From Spirochaetales bacterium (GTDB lineage Bacteria > Spirochaetota > Spirochaetia > ARS1246), in assembly GCA_016930115.1 (NCBI GenBank), contig JAFGHN010000028.1, positions 1-7,867 on the forward strand: a DNA stretch of 7,867 bases, read 5' to 3'. The notes beneath the pieces were generated by a model. The model saw nothing but the letters and a program-made list of their open reading frames with translations. It had not been told where the DNA came from and made no database searches. Positions 1 through 7,380 of this stretch are shown piece after piece. The position numbers were made by a program, and so were the translations under genes. Position 1 is the first letter of the stretch; each line of letters begins with the position of its first letter.

Positions 1-33
1 CGCCGGTTGCAGGGCGTTTTCGTTATCTTGGAG

Positions 34-42
34 TGGTATGCT
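34..42 (+). promoter_or_regulatory. Possible extended -10 element upstream of the repeat protein
   Basis: The bases TGGTATGCT fit an extended -10 box (TG, one base, then TATGCT, four of six matches to TATAAT). They would place a transcription start near position 49, just upstream of the ribosome binding site. No convincing -35 hexamer is seen at the right distance, and only 33 bases of upstream sequence are visible. The alternative TATACG at 42-47 overlaps it. This is a motif match only. Confidence 0.3.
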
Positions 43-50
43 ATACGCGT

Positions 51-55
51 GGAGG
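51..55 (+). promoter_or_regulatory. Ribosome binding site that sets the start of the repeat protein
   Basis: GGAGG lies five bases before the ATG at 61. The reading frame is open further upstream to an ATG at 7, but a start there would put a charged, non-signal-like stretch before the signal peptide and has no comparable Shine-Dalgarno sequence in view. The motif therefore argues for the start at 61. Confidence 0.8.
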
Positions 56-60
56 GAGAT

Positions 61-3000
61 ATGGGAAAGTTGACGAGGATCATGCAGTTTGTCTTGTGCG
101 CAATTCTTCTTGTTGCCGGAGGGACGATGAGCCATGCGGCCGGCGGCAAAGAGGTCCCCATTCCTCAGATTACCATCGATTTGGATGAAACGACCTATAT
201 TTCGCCGGGCATCGCCGACGGTGTACAGGACTCGGCTGAGTTCAAGGCGACAATCCGGGCCGCCGAACGGCTGGTCGTCAAGGGATACTCGATTACGGTG
301 GCTGATTCCCTGGGGACGGAGGTATTCGTCAAGACCGAAAGCGTGACTGAAGAGGATCCGTTCTTCAGACGCATGCTGATAGCTGTCGGCTTCGCTACGT
401 TGAAAACTCCCGTAACGGTTCCCGAAACCTTGAGCTGGAACGGGACCGATACGGCGGGCGCGCCGGTCGATGAAGGCGACTATATCCTTGTGGTATCCGG
501 TTGGGACGATAAGGGACGAACGGGAACAAGCAAAGCCCACAACATTGTTGTCGACAACACCGCGCCGGCGGTCGAACTCACGCTGCCGTACGCCGTTTTT
601 TCGCCGAATGCCGACGGGAACCAGGACATCATGATCATTGAACACTCCGCCGGTGTAGAAGCTGAATGGATCTCCGCCATCAAAGACTCCTCCGGGGCCG
701 CTATCCGAGAGTACAGATGGAGAGATAGTGAACCCGAAAACGTCATCTGGGACGGCAGCGACTCGGCGGGGAAGTTCGTTGCCGACGGGACCTATTCTTA
801 CCACATAAAGGGAACCGATCGGGCGGGGAGCACCTATGAAACCACCTTCTCTCCGATCACCGTTGATACCCGTGACACTCCGATTTCGATAAGCCGCGAC
901 CTCGCGTTTTTTTCCCCCAACGGTGACAGGTCCCAGGACAGCCTGGAAATCACGCCGGTCATCCCGGTCACCGAAGGCATAAAAAGCTGGAGCATTACGA
1001 TCAGCAACTCGAGCGGTGTGGGCGTACGCGTGTACTCCGGCGCCGGTGACACTCCGGGGAACATCACCTTTGACGGACTGGACGATTCCGGGGCTGTATT
1101 GCGCGAAGGCGCCTACCGCGCCGAATTATCGGTGCTGTACACAAACGGCAATAATCCGGTGGCAAAAACCGAGGAATTCGGCGTCGATCTTACTCCACCA
1201 TCTGTTGCACTTCGCACAAATCCCCGTATTATTTCGCCGAACGAAGACGGACGGCAGGACCGGTTATTTATCTACCAGGAGACTTCGGCAGAGGAAGTTT
1301 GGAACGGAAGAATAACCGATGAGCAAGGCAACCTGGTCCGCAGCGTCACCTGGCGCGGTACGGCAGAACAGGCCATCGAATGGGACGGCCTGGATCAATT
1401 GGGCGAGCTGGTTCCCAACGGGACCTATATCTACTCTCTCTCCTCCCGCGACACCGCAGGTAACTACGCGCGGGCAGAGAGCGATCCAGTCAGAGTGGAC
1501 CTGCGCGAGACGCCGGTGGGTCTTTCGATTGAAGGAGACGCTTTTTCGCCCAACGCCGATTCCAGAAAGGATACAATTTCCCTCATTCCCGATATTACGG
1601 ACACTTCCGGAGTCGATACGTTGACCGTGACTTTCTACGATTCATCGGACACGGTGATTCGGAAGCTTTCATCTACCGAAATACCCGAGAAATTCAGCTG
1701 GGACGGCAAAAACGACGCGGGCAGGAAAGTACCCGACGGCTCGTATTCGGCGGAACTGGTAGTGGAGTACGAAAACGGAAACGCCCCAAAGGTGAAAGCG
1801 GGGCCCATTATCGTCGATACCAGGTTACCTTCCTTGAAAGTGGCTGTAGCAAACCTCTATTTCTCACCCGACGGTGACGGCAGCGGGGATACGCTGCAGG
1901 TAAGTCAGACAGAATCCTCATCGGAACAGATCTGGTCCGCTGCCATGCTCGACGGCAATGGGCAGCCTGTAAGGACTTTTCTCTGGACCGGCCGCGCGGA
2001 GAGTTTCACCTGGGACGGCAGTGATGAAGACGGGAACGTACTCCCGGACGGGGCATACAGTTACTCGATCGAATCAACCGACCGGGCGGGAAACCGCTTT
2101 GCACACATCGTTGAGGGTATCACTATCGATACGCGCGCGACACCAGTCGCGCTCCGCATTTCGGGCACCGCTTTTTCACCGAACGGCGACGCCGTCCGGG
2201 ATACATTGGTGCTCGATCCACAGTTAGAAATCACCGAAAACATAGCTTCGTGGAAATTGGACATTTACGACAAGACAGGTGTGATCAAACGGAGCTACAG
2301 AGGCGACTCAACGCCATCATCGGTAGAATTCGACGGATACGATAATAACGGGAAACGTTTACCTGAGGGCTCTTTTTTCGGCGATCTATCCGTCCTGTAC
2401 AAAAACGGTAACAATCCGTCGGCCCGTTCCGGCGATTTTGCCATCGACTTGACGCCTCCCGTGGCTGAAGTGTCTGCAAATGCTTCAATCGTCTCGCCAA
2501 ACGGCGACGGCAATAAAGACACGATCGTCGTGAGTCAATCGGGGACGGAGGAAGCCGAGTGGCGCGGAGTTGTGCGGAATTCTTCCGGGTTTCCAGTCAG
2601 GACCTTCACGTGGTTCGGCGAGCCTGCCGGACGGACGGAATGGGACGGCAAAGACGATGACGGCAAGATCGCCGGCGACGGTGTTTACACGTATCGCCTC
2701 GAAACCACCGACAAGGCAGGCAACAAAGGCGAATCAAACGCGGTGACGTTCAAAAAAGACACAAGGGTAACGGCCCTTGCGCTGGTGGCAGACAGTTCGG
2801 CTTTCTCGCCCAATGGGGACGGGAAAAAAGACAGGATCGTATTTTCGCCCCAGATCGGTCTGGCAGAAGGTATCACGTCCTACAAATTCACCATCGAGAC
2901 TTTGACCGGCACGGTGGTGTTCTCCGAGGCAAAGAACTCAAACCCGCCGGCCTCGTTCACCTGGCAAGGTCACGCAGCGGATGGGTTCCGCGTTCCCGAC

Positions 3001-4473
3001 GGACAATACCGGTCGCGCATAGCCCTCACCTACGAGCACGGCAATTCCCCTGAAGCCTCTTCACCGACCTTTCTGCTCGATACAAAGATCCCATCGGTCC
3101 AATTGACGGCTGAATATCAGGTGTTTTCGCCAGACGGCGACGGCAGGAAAGACAGAATCCTCATCCGGCAGGAGACTTCCGAAGAAAACCTCTGGGAAGG
3201 CTCGATAAGAAACGCGGCTACCGGCGTTAAGGTCGCCGACTTCTTCTGGAAAGGCCGGGCGGAAGCTCTTGCATGGGACGGCAAAGACTCCGCCGGTAAT
3301 ATTGCGGGCGACGGATTGTATACCTATGAGATTACCTGCACGGACACCGCAGGCAACTCGAACCGCGCGGCGCTGAGCGGCATCAAAATCGACAACCGGA
3401 AGACCTCAGGCTACGTCAATCCCGGCTCAACCGCTTTCTCGCCCAACGGCGACGGCAATAACGACGCTATGCGGCTCAACCTCTACACCTCACCGCCGGA
3501 CGGCATATCGTCGTGGAGGCTTTCGGTAACGGACGCCTCCGGCAGAGCTGTCCGCGCCTTTGAGGGAACAGGCGCGCCCGGGACCGGCGCCTCCGTCCCC
3601 GCCTACGTGGCCTGGGACGGAAAGCGCACCGATGGTTCGATAATCGACGGCAATTACAGGGCCTCCTTACGGGTGGAATACGAAAAGGGGAACCTTGTTG
3701 AAGCTGAGGCGTCGCGGGAGTTCCTTCTTGACGCCACCCCGCCGTCCTACGCCTTCAGCATCACGCCCCCGCTTTTTTCTCCGGATGATGACGGAATACA
3801 GGACACAGTAACCCTTGCCATCGAGAACGTCCGGGATACAAGTTCCATCGCCGAATGGCGGCTGGAAGTCAGAGACCCGACGGGAAAGCTGTTTTTCTCA
3901 CGCTCCGGGCGTGGAGAACCAACCAGAGCGGTGGTCTGGGACGGAAAATCCAACGAAGGCGAGCTCGTTCAAGCGGCCGAAGACTATCCCGTGACGGTGA
4001 CCGTAACCGACAGTCACGGGAATGCCGGTATAAAAGAAACGGTGATTCCCGTTGATGTGCTGGTGTTCCGTGAGGGTGACAGGCTGAAAATAAGAATTTC
4101 GAGCATCGCCTTTGCCCCGAACAGCGCCGACTTTCTAAACTTTGACGCTGAGAAAGCTGAGAAGAACATGAAAACCCTGCGCAGGCTTGCTGAAATACTC
4201 CAGAAATACTCGGCCTACCAGATCCGGATCGAGGGCCACGCCGTATCGGTTTACTGGGACAACGCGCAGAGGGCAAAAAGAGAAGAGGCTGAGGAGCTGA
4301 TACCTCTCTCAACGGCGCGCGCGGAAGCGGTGAAAGCGGTGCTCATCGATCTCGGCATCGCCGAACGGCGGATGACCGCCGTCGGTCTTGGCGGCTCCCA
4401 GCCGGTTGTGCCCCACGGAGACCTGGAAAACAGGTGGAAGAGCCGGAGAGTGGAGTTCATCCTGGTGAAGTAG
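61..4473 (+). CDS. Secreted multi-repeat FlgD Ig-like protein with C-terminal OmpA-like domain
   Basis: This 1470-residue protein begins with a signal peptide (basic Lys3/Arg6, hydrophobic residues ~7-21, likely signal peptidase I cleavage near SHA-AG at 24-28; there is no lipobox). It should be periplasmic or surface-located. A degenerate repeat starts near residue 47, and eleven clear repeats open with F-S-P-N-G-D-G-x-x-D-like motifs at residues 180, 284, 391, 495, 601, 705, 811, 915, 1022, 1126 and 1239. Most carry the FlgD_ig-type W-D-G...G...D-G-x-Y signature. The Asp-rich openings could bind calcium, which is inference. Residues ~1341-1470 form an OmpA-like domain (G-H at 1392-1393, LSTARAEAV around Arg1420, S-R-R-V-E-F at 1461-1466), a fold that usually binds peptidoglycan. 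A cell-envelope-tethered rod is the simplest model. The biological role and any ligand are unknown. Architecture is certain; cellular function is not. Confidence 0.9.
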   Translation: MGKLTRIMQFVLCAILLVAGGTMSHAAGGKEVPIPQITIDLDETTYISPGIADGVQDSAEFKATIRAAERLVVKGYSITVADSLGTEVFVKTESVTEEDPFFRRMLIAVGFATLKTPVTVPETLSWNGTDTAGAPVDEGDYILVVSGWDDKGRTGTSKAHNIVVDNTAPAVELTLPYAVFSPNADGNQDIMIIEHSAGVEAEWISAIKDSSGAAIREYRWRDSEPENVIWDGSDSAGKFVADGTYSYHIKGTDRAGSTYETTFSPITVDTRDTPISISRDLAFFSPNGDRSQDSLEITPVIPVTEGIKSWSITISNSSGVGVRVYSGAGDTPGNITFDGLDDSGAVLREGAYRAELSVLYTNGNNPVAKTEEFGVDLTPPSVALRTNPRIISPNEDGRQDRLFIYQETSAEEVWNGRITDEQGNLVRSVTWRGTAEQAIEWDGLDQLGELVPNGTYIYSLSSRDTAGNYARAESDPVRVDLRETPVGLSIEGDAFSPNADSRKDTISLIPDITDTSGVDTLTVTFYDSSDTVIRKLSSTEIPEKFSWDGKNDAGRKVPDGSYSAELVVEYENGNAPKVKAGPIIVDTRLPSLKVAVANLYFSPDGDGSGDTLQVSQTESSSEQIWSAAMLDGNGQPVRTFLWTGRAESFTWDGSDEDGNVLPDGAYSYSIESTDRAGNRFAHIVEGITIDTRATPVALRISGTAFSPNGDAVRDTLVLDPQLEITENIASWKLDIYDKTGVIKRSYRGDSTPSSVEFDGYDNNGKRLPEGSFFGDLSVLYKNGNNPSARSGDFAIDLTPPVAEVSANASIVSPNGDGNKDTIVVSQSGTEEAEWRGVVRNSSGFPVRTFTWFGEPAGRTEWDGKDDDGKIAGDGVYTYRLETTDKAGNKGESNAVTFKKDTRVTALALVADSSAFSPNGDGKKDRIVFSPQIGLAEGITSYKFTIETLTGTVVFSEAKNSNPPASFTWQGHAADGFRVPDGQYRSRIALTYEHGNSPEASSPTFLLDTKIPSVQLTAEYQVFSPDGDGRKDRILIRQETSEENLWEGSIRNAATGVKVADFFWKGRAEALAWDGKDSAGNIAGDGLYTYEITCTDTAGNSNRAALSGIKIDNRKTSGYVNPGSTAFSPNGDGNNDAMRLNLYTSPPDGISSWRLSVTDASGRAVRAFEGTGAPGTGASVPAYVAWDGKRTDGSIIDGNYRASLRVEYEKGNLVEAEASREFLLDATPPSYAFSITPPLFSPDDDGIQDTVTLAIENVRDTSSIAEWRLEVRDPTGKLFFSRSGRGEPTRAVVWDGKSNEGELVQAAEDYPVTVTVTDSHGNAGIKETVIPVDVLVFREGDRLKIRISSIAFAPNSADFLNFDAEKAEKNMKTLRRLAEILQKYSAYQIRIEGHAVSVYWDNAQRAKREEAEELIPLSTARAEAVKAVLIDLGIAERRMTAVGLGGSQPVVPHGDLENRWKSRRVEFILVK
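199..4074 (+). repeat. Tandem Ig-like repeat array, alternating type A and type B units
   Basis: Measured from the aromatic or aliphatic residue just before S-P-N, successive units start at nucleotides 598, 910, 1231, 1543, 1861, 2173, 2491, 2803, 3124, 3436 and 3775. The steps are 104, 107, 104, 106, 104, 106, 104, 107, 104 and 113 codons. Type A units (598, 1231, 1861, 2491, 3124) continue with an E/Q-rich strand, a W, a W-D-G motif and T-D-x-A-G-N. Type B units (910, 1543, 2173, 2803, 3436) have a W or T-x-T strand, then Y-x-N-G-N-x-P or a close variant before the next unit. The unit at 3775 is hybrid and leads into the OmpA domain. A degenerate unit opens at 199 (I-S-P-G-I-A-D-G) and is 133 codons long because of an insertion. 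DNA identity between units is partial, so the array looks old rather than recently amplified. Confidence 0.9.
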
Positions 4474-4637
4474 CGCAGACGACCGGCCCCGGTTGCCGCC
4501 GGCAGCGCGCGCCGCAGCCGGCTCGTTTGCTTCTACGAGCGACATGTGCGCGTCCGGTTACCGAACGCCCTTGGGACCACGGAAACACGGCGCGCCCGCA
4601 TACCGCCCCTTATGGCCGGCCGGGCGCCGCCGCTATG
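4474..4637. other. Convergent intergenic spacer, no gene seen
   Basis: This GC-rich spacer separates the stop codons of two converging genes. It holds short inverted repeats: GCTCGT (4521-4526) with ACGAGC (4535-4540), and GCGCCCG (4592-4598) with CGGGCGC (4621-4627). Neither is followed by a T-run on either strand, so a classical intrinsic terminator is not supported. Termination here may be Rho-dependent or rely on these hairpins. No small gene or RNA gene is recognisable. Confidence 0.5.
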
Positions 4638-6065
4638 TCAAGTCTCTTCCTCGGCGAGCCAGAGTTTCCGGGCCTTTCTAAATCTGTTCTTTTTCGCCAG
4701 CAGAAGATAACCAACGGCCGTAAGAGCTACGTATACAAGGCAGATACCAAGAGACAACCAGTAGAGCTCCGGCCTGTTGTCCCTGAACGCGTAAGCCGGC
4801 AGATGGATCTGCAGAATGAGGGGTATTGCGAATACGAACACGATCGCCGAGGCCGGCATATAATCACTCGCTACAGGCGATTCAAAATCCGGATCGATGA
4901 CCCTGAGAAGGGCGAGACCTGTGGCAAGAGTCCCGGTGGAAGCGCCATAAACAATCATCGTCCGGCCGAACTTGTTGTCGGGAAACATTCTCGAACCCAC
5001 CCATGGAATGATAACGAGCGCGAGAATACCCGCGAGGGTCGACATGACGAGAATCGGCAGCCAGTATCCTTTTACGACGACGATCGAAATGGCCCCCAGC
5101 GCCGCCGCAACCATATAGTCGATAGAGAGCCCCGCAACCCTCGTAAGGCTTCCATTATCGAAGGTGTGATGAATCTTCACGATCGCGATAAACTTGCGGA
5201 CCACCATCGCGGTGAGCGCGCAGAATATGAACCCGATGCCCCAGAGACTCGAGGCAAGATCGTTTCCCATCGGCCCCAAAAACGCAAGCAGCCAGGTGAT
5301 GACTTTCAGAAGCAAATAGGTGAGAAGATAGACGAGCAGCACCCCTGCTGCGTTATAGGTCATCGTATCGATCGCTTCGGTCTCGGTGGTAAGACGCGAT
5401 CCGATAGGCAGCGCGACGTCCTTCTCGAAAAAACCGCTTCGCAGGCTCTTACCGTTTATCTTGGACTCACTTCTCTTCACCCAACCGCGTCTGACGCCGA
5501 TGTTGATGAGGAACACGCCACCGAAACACGCCCACAGGAACCCCAGCGCCCCGAACGTCAGCCCGACGCTTCCCGCGCCCGCAAAGCCGAACTCAGGCGC
5601 TTCCCAGACCTGGGCGATGGCAAAGGCCTGGCCGGGTCCGGATGAGAACCCGAGAGGCACGAGATAGCCTATCGCAGGAAAGAGATCCGGCATGATGGTG
5701 AAAATGAAAAAAAAGGTGACCACAAGTCCGAGTACCGCCTGGATGGCGTATCCTGACAGCAGCAGCACAGCCATCGAGAGCGTCCGTTTTTTGCCATGTA
5801 CGCTGCGTTCGGCAGGTTTGCGCAGGACCATTGCGATAAACGAGATGTTCAGCAGATGGTATGCAAATCCGCCCAGGTCCTCCTGGGTCATGCCGATATG
5901 TGGTGCCGCGTAGTTGTAGAAGAGCAGCAGGATAAAGCCCGCCGTGAGGGCGTTCGGTATCAGAAACTTCTGAAAGAACCGGACCCGCGCGCGTATAAGT
6001 GTGCCAAGCAGCAGGGCGGCGGATATCACGCCGAAATTGACAAAAGTCATCCAGGGGAAGTCCAT
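4638..6065 (-). CDS. Sodium:glutamate symporter (ESS/GltS) family transporter
   Basis: This 475-residue, very hydrophobic protein has about ten to twelve membrane-spanning or re-entrant segments. Two glycine-rich segments in the two halves look like the re-entrant pore loops of ESS carriers: G-F-S-S-G-P-G-Q near residues 139-146 and Y-G-A-S-T-G-T-L-A-T-G near 373-383, followed by a polar D-P-D-F-E-S-P-V. By family it would import an anionic amino acid or related carboxylate with sodium across the inner membrane. The first loop has G-P-G-Q where I recall G-H-G-T in well-studied GltS proteins, and the protein is longer than E. coli GltS (about 400 residues), so the substrate may not be glutamate. 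The central loop (~195-230) is basic and probably cytoplasmic, and the C-terminus is charged. It converges on the repeat protein and diverges from the oxidoreductase. Family fairly secure, substrate open. Confidence 0.8.
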   Translation of the reverse strand: MDFPWMTFVNFGVISAALLLGTLIRARVRFFQKFLIPNALTAGFILLLFYNYAAPHIGMTQEDLGGFAYHLLNISFIAMVLRKPAERSVHGKKRTLSMAVLLLSGYAIQAVLGLVVTFFFIFTIMPDLFPAIGYLVPLGFSSGPGQAFAIAQVWEAPEFGFAGAGSVGLTFGALGFLWACFGGVFLINIGVRRGWVKRSESKINGKSLRSGFFEKDVALPIGSRLTTETEAIDTMTYNAAGVLLVYLLTYLLLKVITWLLAFLGPMGNDLASSLWGIGFIFCALTAMVVRKFIAIVKIHHTFDNGSLTRVAGLSIDYMVAAALGAISIVVVKGYWLPILVMSTLAGILALVIIPWVGSRMFPDNKFGRTMIVYGASTGTLATGLALLRVIDPDFESPVASDYMPASAIVFVFAIPLILQIHLPAYAFRDNRPELYWLSLGICLVYVALTAVGYLLLAKKNRFRKARKLWLAEEET

Positions 6066-6071
6066 TTGCAT

Positions 6072-6076
6072 CCTCC
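6072..6076 (-). promoter_or_regulatory. Ribosome binding site choosing the second of two ATGs in the transporter
   Basis: On the minus strand the sequence reads GGAGG-ATG-CAA-ATG. The GGAGG touches the first ATG (6069-6071) with no spacer, but lies six bases before the second ATG (6063-6065), which is the normal distance. Initiation at 6065 is therefore preferred, giving a protein two residues shorter than the longest frame. Confidence 0.75.
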
Positions 6077-6096
6077 AGGTAAGATAATTGTTGAAG

Positions 6097-6125
6097 AGTC
6101 TAATCTAGCCGGGGTGAATTCGCAA
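6097..6125 (-). promoter_or_regulatory. Candidate sigma-70-type promoter for the transporter
   Basis: On the minus strand, TTGCGA (6120-6125, four of six matches to TTGACA) is followed after exactly 17 bases by TAGACT (6097-6102, four of six matches to TATAAT). Transcription would begin near 6090 and give a leader of about 25 bases containing the GGAGG site. The spacing is ideal but each box is only moderately conserved. Confidence 0.4.
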
Positions 6126-6140
6126 CTGTTCAGTCTTCAG

Positions 6141-6173
6141 GCCGCCTTGTCTATCGAAGCATCGACCGGCGGC
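6141..6173. other. Inverted repeat in the divergent spacer
   Basis: GCCGCC (6141-6146) pairs with GGCGGC (6168-6173), and GTC (6149-6151) with GAC (6164-6166) can extend the stem with small bulges. There is no adjoining T-run, so it is not an obvious intrinsic terminator. It lies upstream of both divergent genes and could be a protein binding site or a chance stem in GC-rich DNA. Confidence 0.3.
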
Positions 6174-6221
6174 ACCCGGTTTCGCAGCGCAGGCGGATGA
6201 GCAACGTCATGTCGCCGGGCG

Positions 6222-6229
6222 CCCCCCCC
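6222..6229. repeat. Run of eight C residues in the divergent spacer
   Basis: A C8 homopolymer sits 50 bases before the start codon of the oxidoreductase and about 38 bases before its candidate -10 box. It lies within a CCGGG (6215-6219) / CCCGG (6227-6231) inverted repeat. Such runs are prone to slippage during replication and to sequencing error. Only the run itself is certain. Confidence 0.6.
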
Positions 6230-6266
6230 GGGCATACGCCGAAGAGACGTTTGCACCTGTAATGGC

Positions 6267-6272
6267 TATATT
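6267..6272 (+). promoter_or_regulatory. -10-like box implying a leaderless or near-leaderless transcript
   Basis: TATATT (five of six matches to TATAAT) ends seven bases before the ATG at 6279, so the transcription start would fall almost on the start codon. No Shine-Dalgarno sequence is visible before that ATG. A TTGCAC at 6251-6256 is only ten bases upstream of the box, too close to be its -35 partner. The promoter call is therefore tentative. Confidence 0.35.
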
Positions 6273-6278
6273 AGTGGT

Positions 6279-7307
6279 ATGAATGACGGAATCCGTATAG
6301 GAATCATCGGGGCGGGGGCGAACACCAAGCTTCGCCACATCCCCGGACTGAAGAAGATCGACGGCGTTGAAATTGTCGCGGTTGCGAACCGGAGCCGTGA
6401 ATCGGGGCAAAAGGTTGCCGACGAGTTCGGCATCGGACGCGTGTACGATCACTGGACCGAACTGGTTGCAGGCGCCGATGCAGACGCCGTGGTGATAGGA
6501 ACCTGGCCGTATCTCCACCGAGCCGCAACGGTAGCCGCACTCAAGGCGGGAAAACACGTGCTCTGCGAGGCGAGAATGGCCGCCGATTCGAGAGAGGCGA
6601 AGGAAATGCTCCGCGTTTCACTGGAGCACCCGGAGCTTGTGGCGCAAATCGTGCCGTCTCCCATGACGCTGGGAGTCGACGCCGCGATACAAAGGCTCAT
6701 CGGCGACGGCTATCTCGGCGATATTGTCTCGTTGGAAGTGCGTGGAAATCCCGACACTTTTGTGGATCTCTCACGCCCCTTTCACTGGCGCGAGAACCGG
6801 GAATACAGCGGAAACAACATCCTTACCCTTGGCATCTGGTACGAAGCGGTGATGAGGTGGGTGGGGCCTGCGATCAAAGTCTCGGCCATGGGAAAGACTT
6901 TCATACCAATGAGGGGGGACGGAGGAATACGCACTACCGATGTTCCCGATCACGTGGATGTAACAGCCGAGATGGCGTGCGGCGCCCAGATGCACATGCA
7001 ACTCTCCGGCGTGACGGGGGTCGGAGGAACGACGGAAGCCTATGTCTTTGGCACCGAAGGGACGTTACTCTTCGCTTCGGGCAAGCTTTACGGTGCGAAA
7101 CGCGGTCAGGAGAAGCTTTCAGAGATTTCAATCGCAGAGAATGAGATCGGCGGATGGCGGGTGGAGGAAGAGTTCATTGGCGCAATCAGGGGCAAGGAGA
7201 AGGTGAAACTGACCGATTTTGCCGCCGGCGTACGCTATATGGAGTTCGTAGACGGGGTCAATCACAGCATCAAACTCGGCAAGGGGGTTTCGCTTCCCAT
7301 GGAATAG
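6279..7307 (+). CDS. Gfo/Idh/MocA-family oxidoreductase-like protein
   Basis: This 342-residue protein has the family's two-part form. An N-terminal Rossmann domain opens with I-G-I-I-G-A-G-A (residues 7-14), and A-V-A-N-R-S after the second strand hints at NADP rather than NAD. A C-terminal substrate and oligomerisation domain follows from about residue 115. Usual members oxidise or reduce sugars, inositols or related polyols. Here the normally conserved E-K-P is E97-A98-R99, and the G-x-H...D catalytic region reads G185-I-W187-Y-E189, so both the usual lysine and histidine are absent. The substrate cannot be named, and catalysis may be altered or lost. Length is normal for the family. The start at 6279 is the only in-frame ATG that keeps the nucleotide-binding motif intact, although it lacks a clear ribosome binding site. 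It is transcribed away from the transporter and probably alone. Confidence 0.88.
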   Translation: MNDGIRIGIIGAGANTKLRHIPGLKKIDGVEIVAVANRSRESGQKVADEFGIGRVYDHWTELVAGADADAVVIGTWPYLHRAATVAALKAGKHVLCEARMAADSREAKEMLRVSLEHPELVAQIVPSPMTLGVDAAIQRLIGDGYLGDIVSLEVRGNPDTFVDLSRPFHWRENREYSGNNILTLGIWYEAVMRWVGPAIKVSAMGKTFIPMRGDGGIRTTDVPDHVDVTAEMACGAQMHMQLSGVTGVGGTTEAYVFGTEGTLLFASGKLYGAKRGQEKLSEISIAENEIGGWRVEEEFIGAIRGKEKVKLTDFAAGVRYMEFVDGVNHSIKLGKGVSLPME

Positions 7308-7319
7308 GCAGTCGCGCGG

Positions 7320-7337
7320 ACCGGCGTTCCGCCCGGT
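7320..7337 (+). other. Small hairpin downstream of the oxidoreductase
   Basis: ACCGG (7320-7324) pairs with CCGGT (7333-7337), and CG/CG can extend the stem inward with one bulged base around a TTC loop. It begins 13 bases after the stop codon, where a terminator would be expected, but it is short and has no following T-run. Termination function is doubtful. Confidence 0.25.
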
Positions 7338-7380
7338 GATCAACGGCAGCCTCCGTCCCCGTTTCGCCACCCGTCCGTTT

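Noticed and set aside
7..60. Upstream start of the repeat protein at position 7
   Set aside because: The ATG at 61 has a GGAGG at the right distance and starts a normal signal peptide. The extra 18 residues would spoil it, and no ribosome binding site is visible for the start at 7.
598..4074. Tandem repeats as a CRISPR array or recent DNA duplication
   Set aside because: The repeats are protein-level Ig-like domains of about 105 codons in an open frame, with substantial sequence divergence between units and no short identical repeats with spacers.
3869..4312. A 147-codon minus-strand open frame
   Set aside because: It is antisense to the repeat and OmpA region of the first gene, rich in Arg, Ser and Pro, and has no recognisable motif.
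4521..4540. Hairpin GCTCGT/ACGAGC as an intrinsic terminator
   Set aside because: The stem is only six base pairs, and no T-run follows on either strand.
4434..5645. A 403-codon plus-strand open frame
   Set aside because: It lies opposite the transporter gene, is rich in Arg, Pro, His and Glu, and resembles no family. The transporter on the other strand has clear membrane segments and a ribosome binding site, so this is an antisense shadow.
6251..6272. TTGCAC plus TATATT as a standard promoter for the oxidoreductase
   Set aside because: The gap between the boxes is ten bases, far too short for a -35/-10 pair. Only the -10 box was kept, as tentative.
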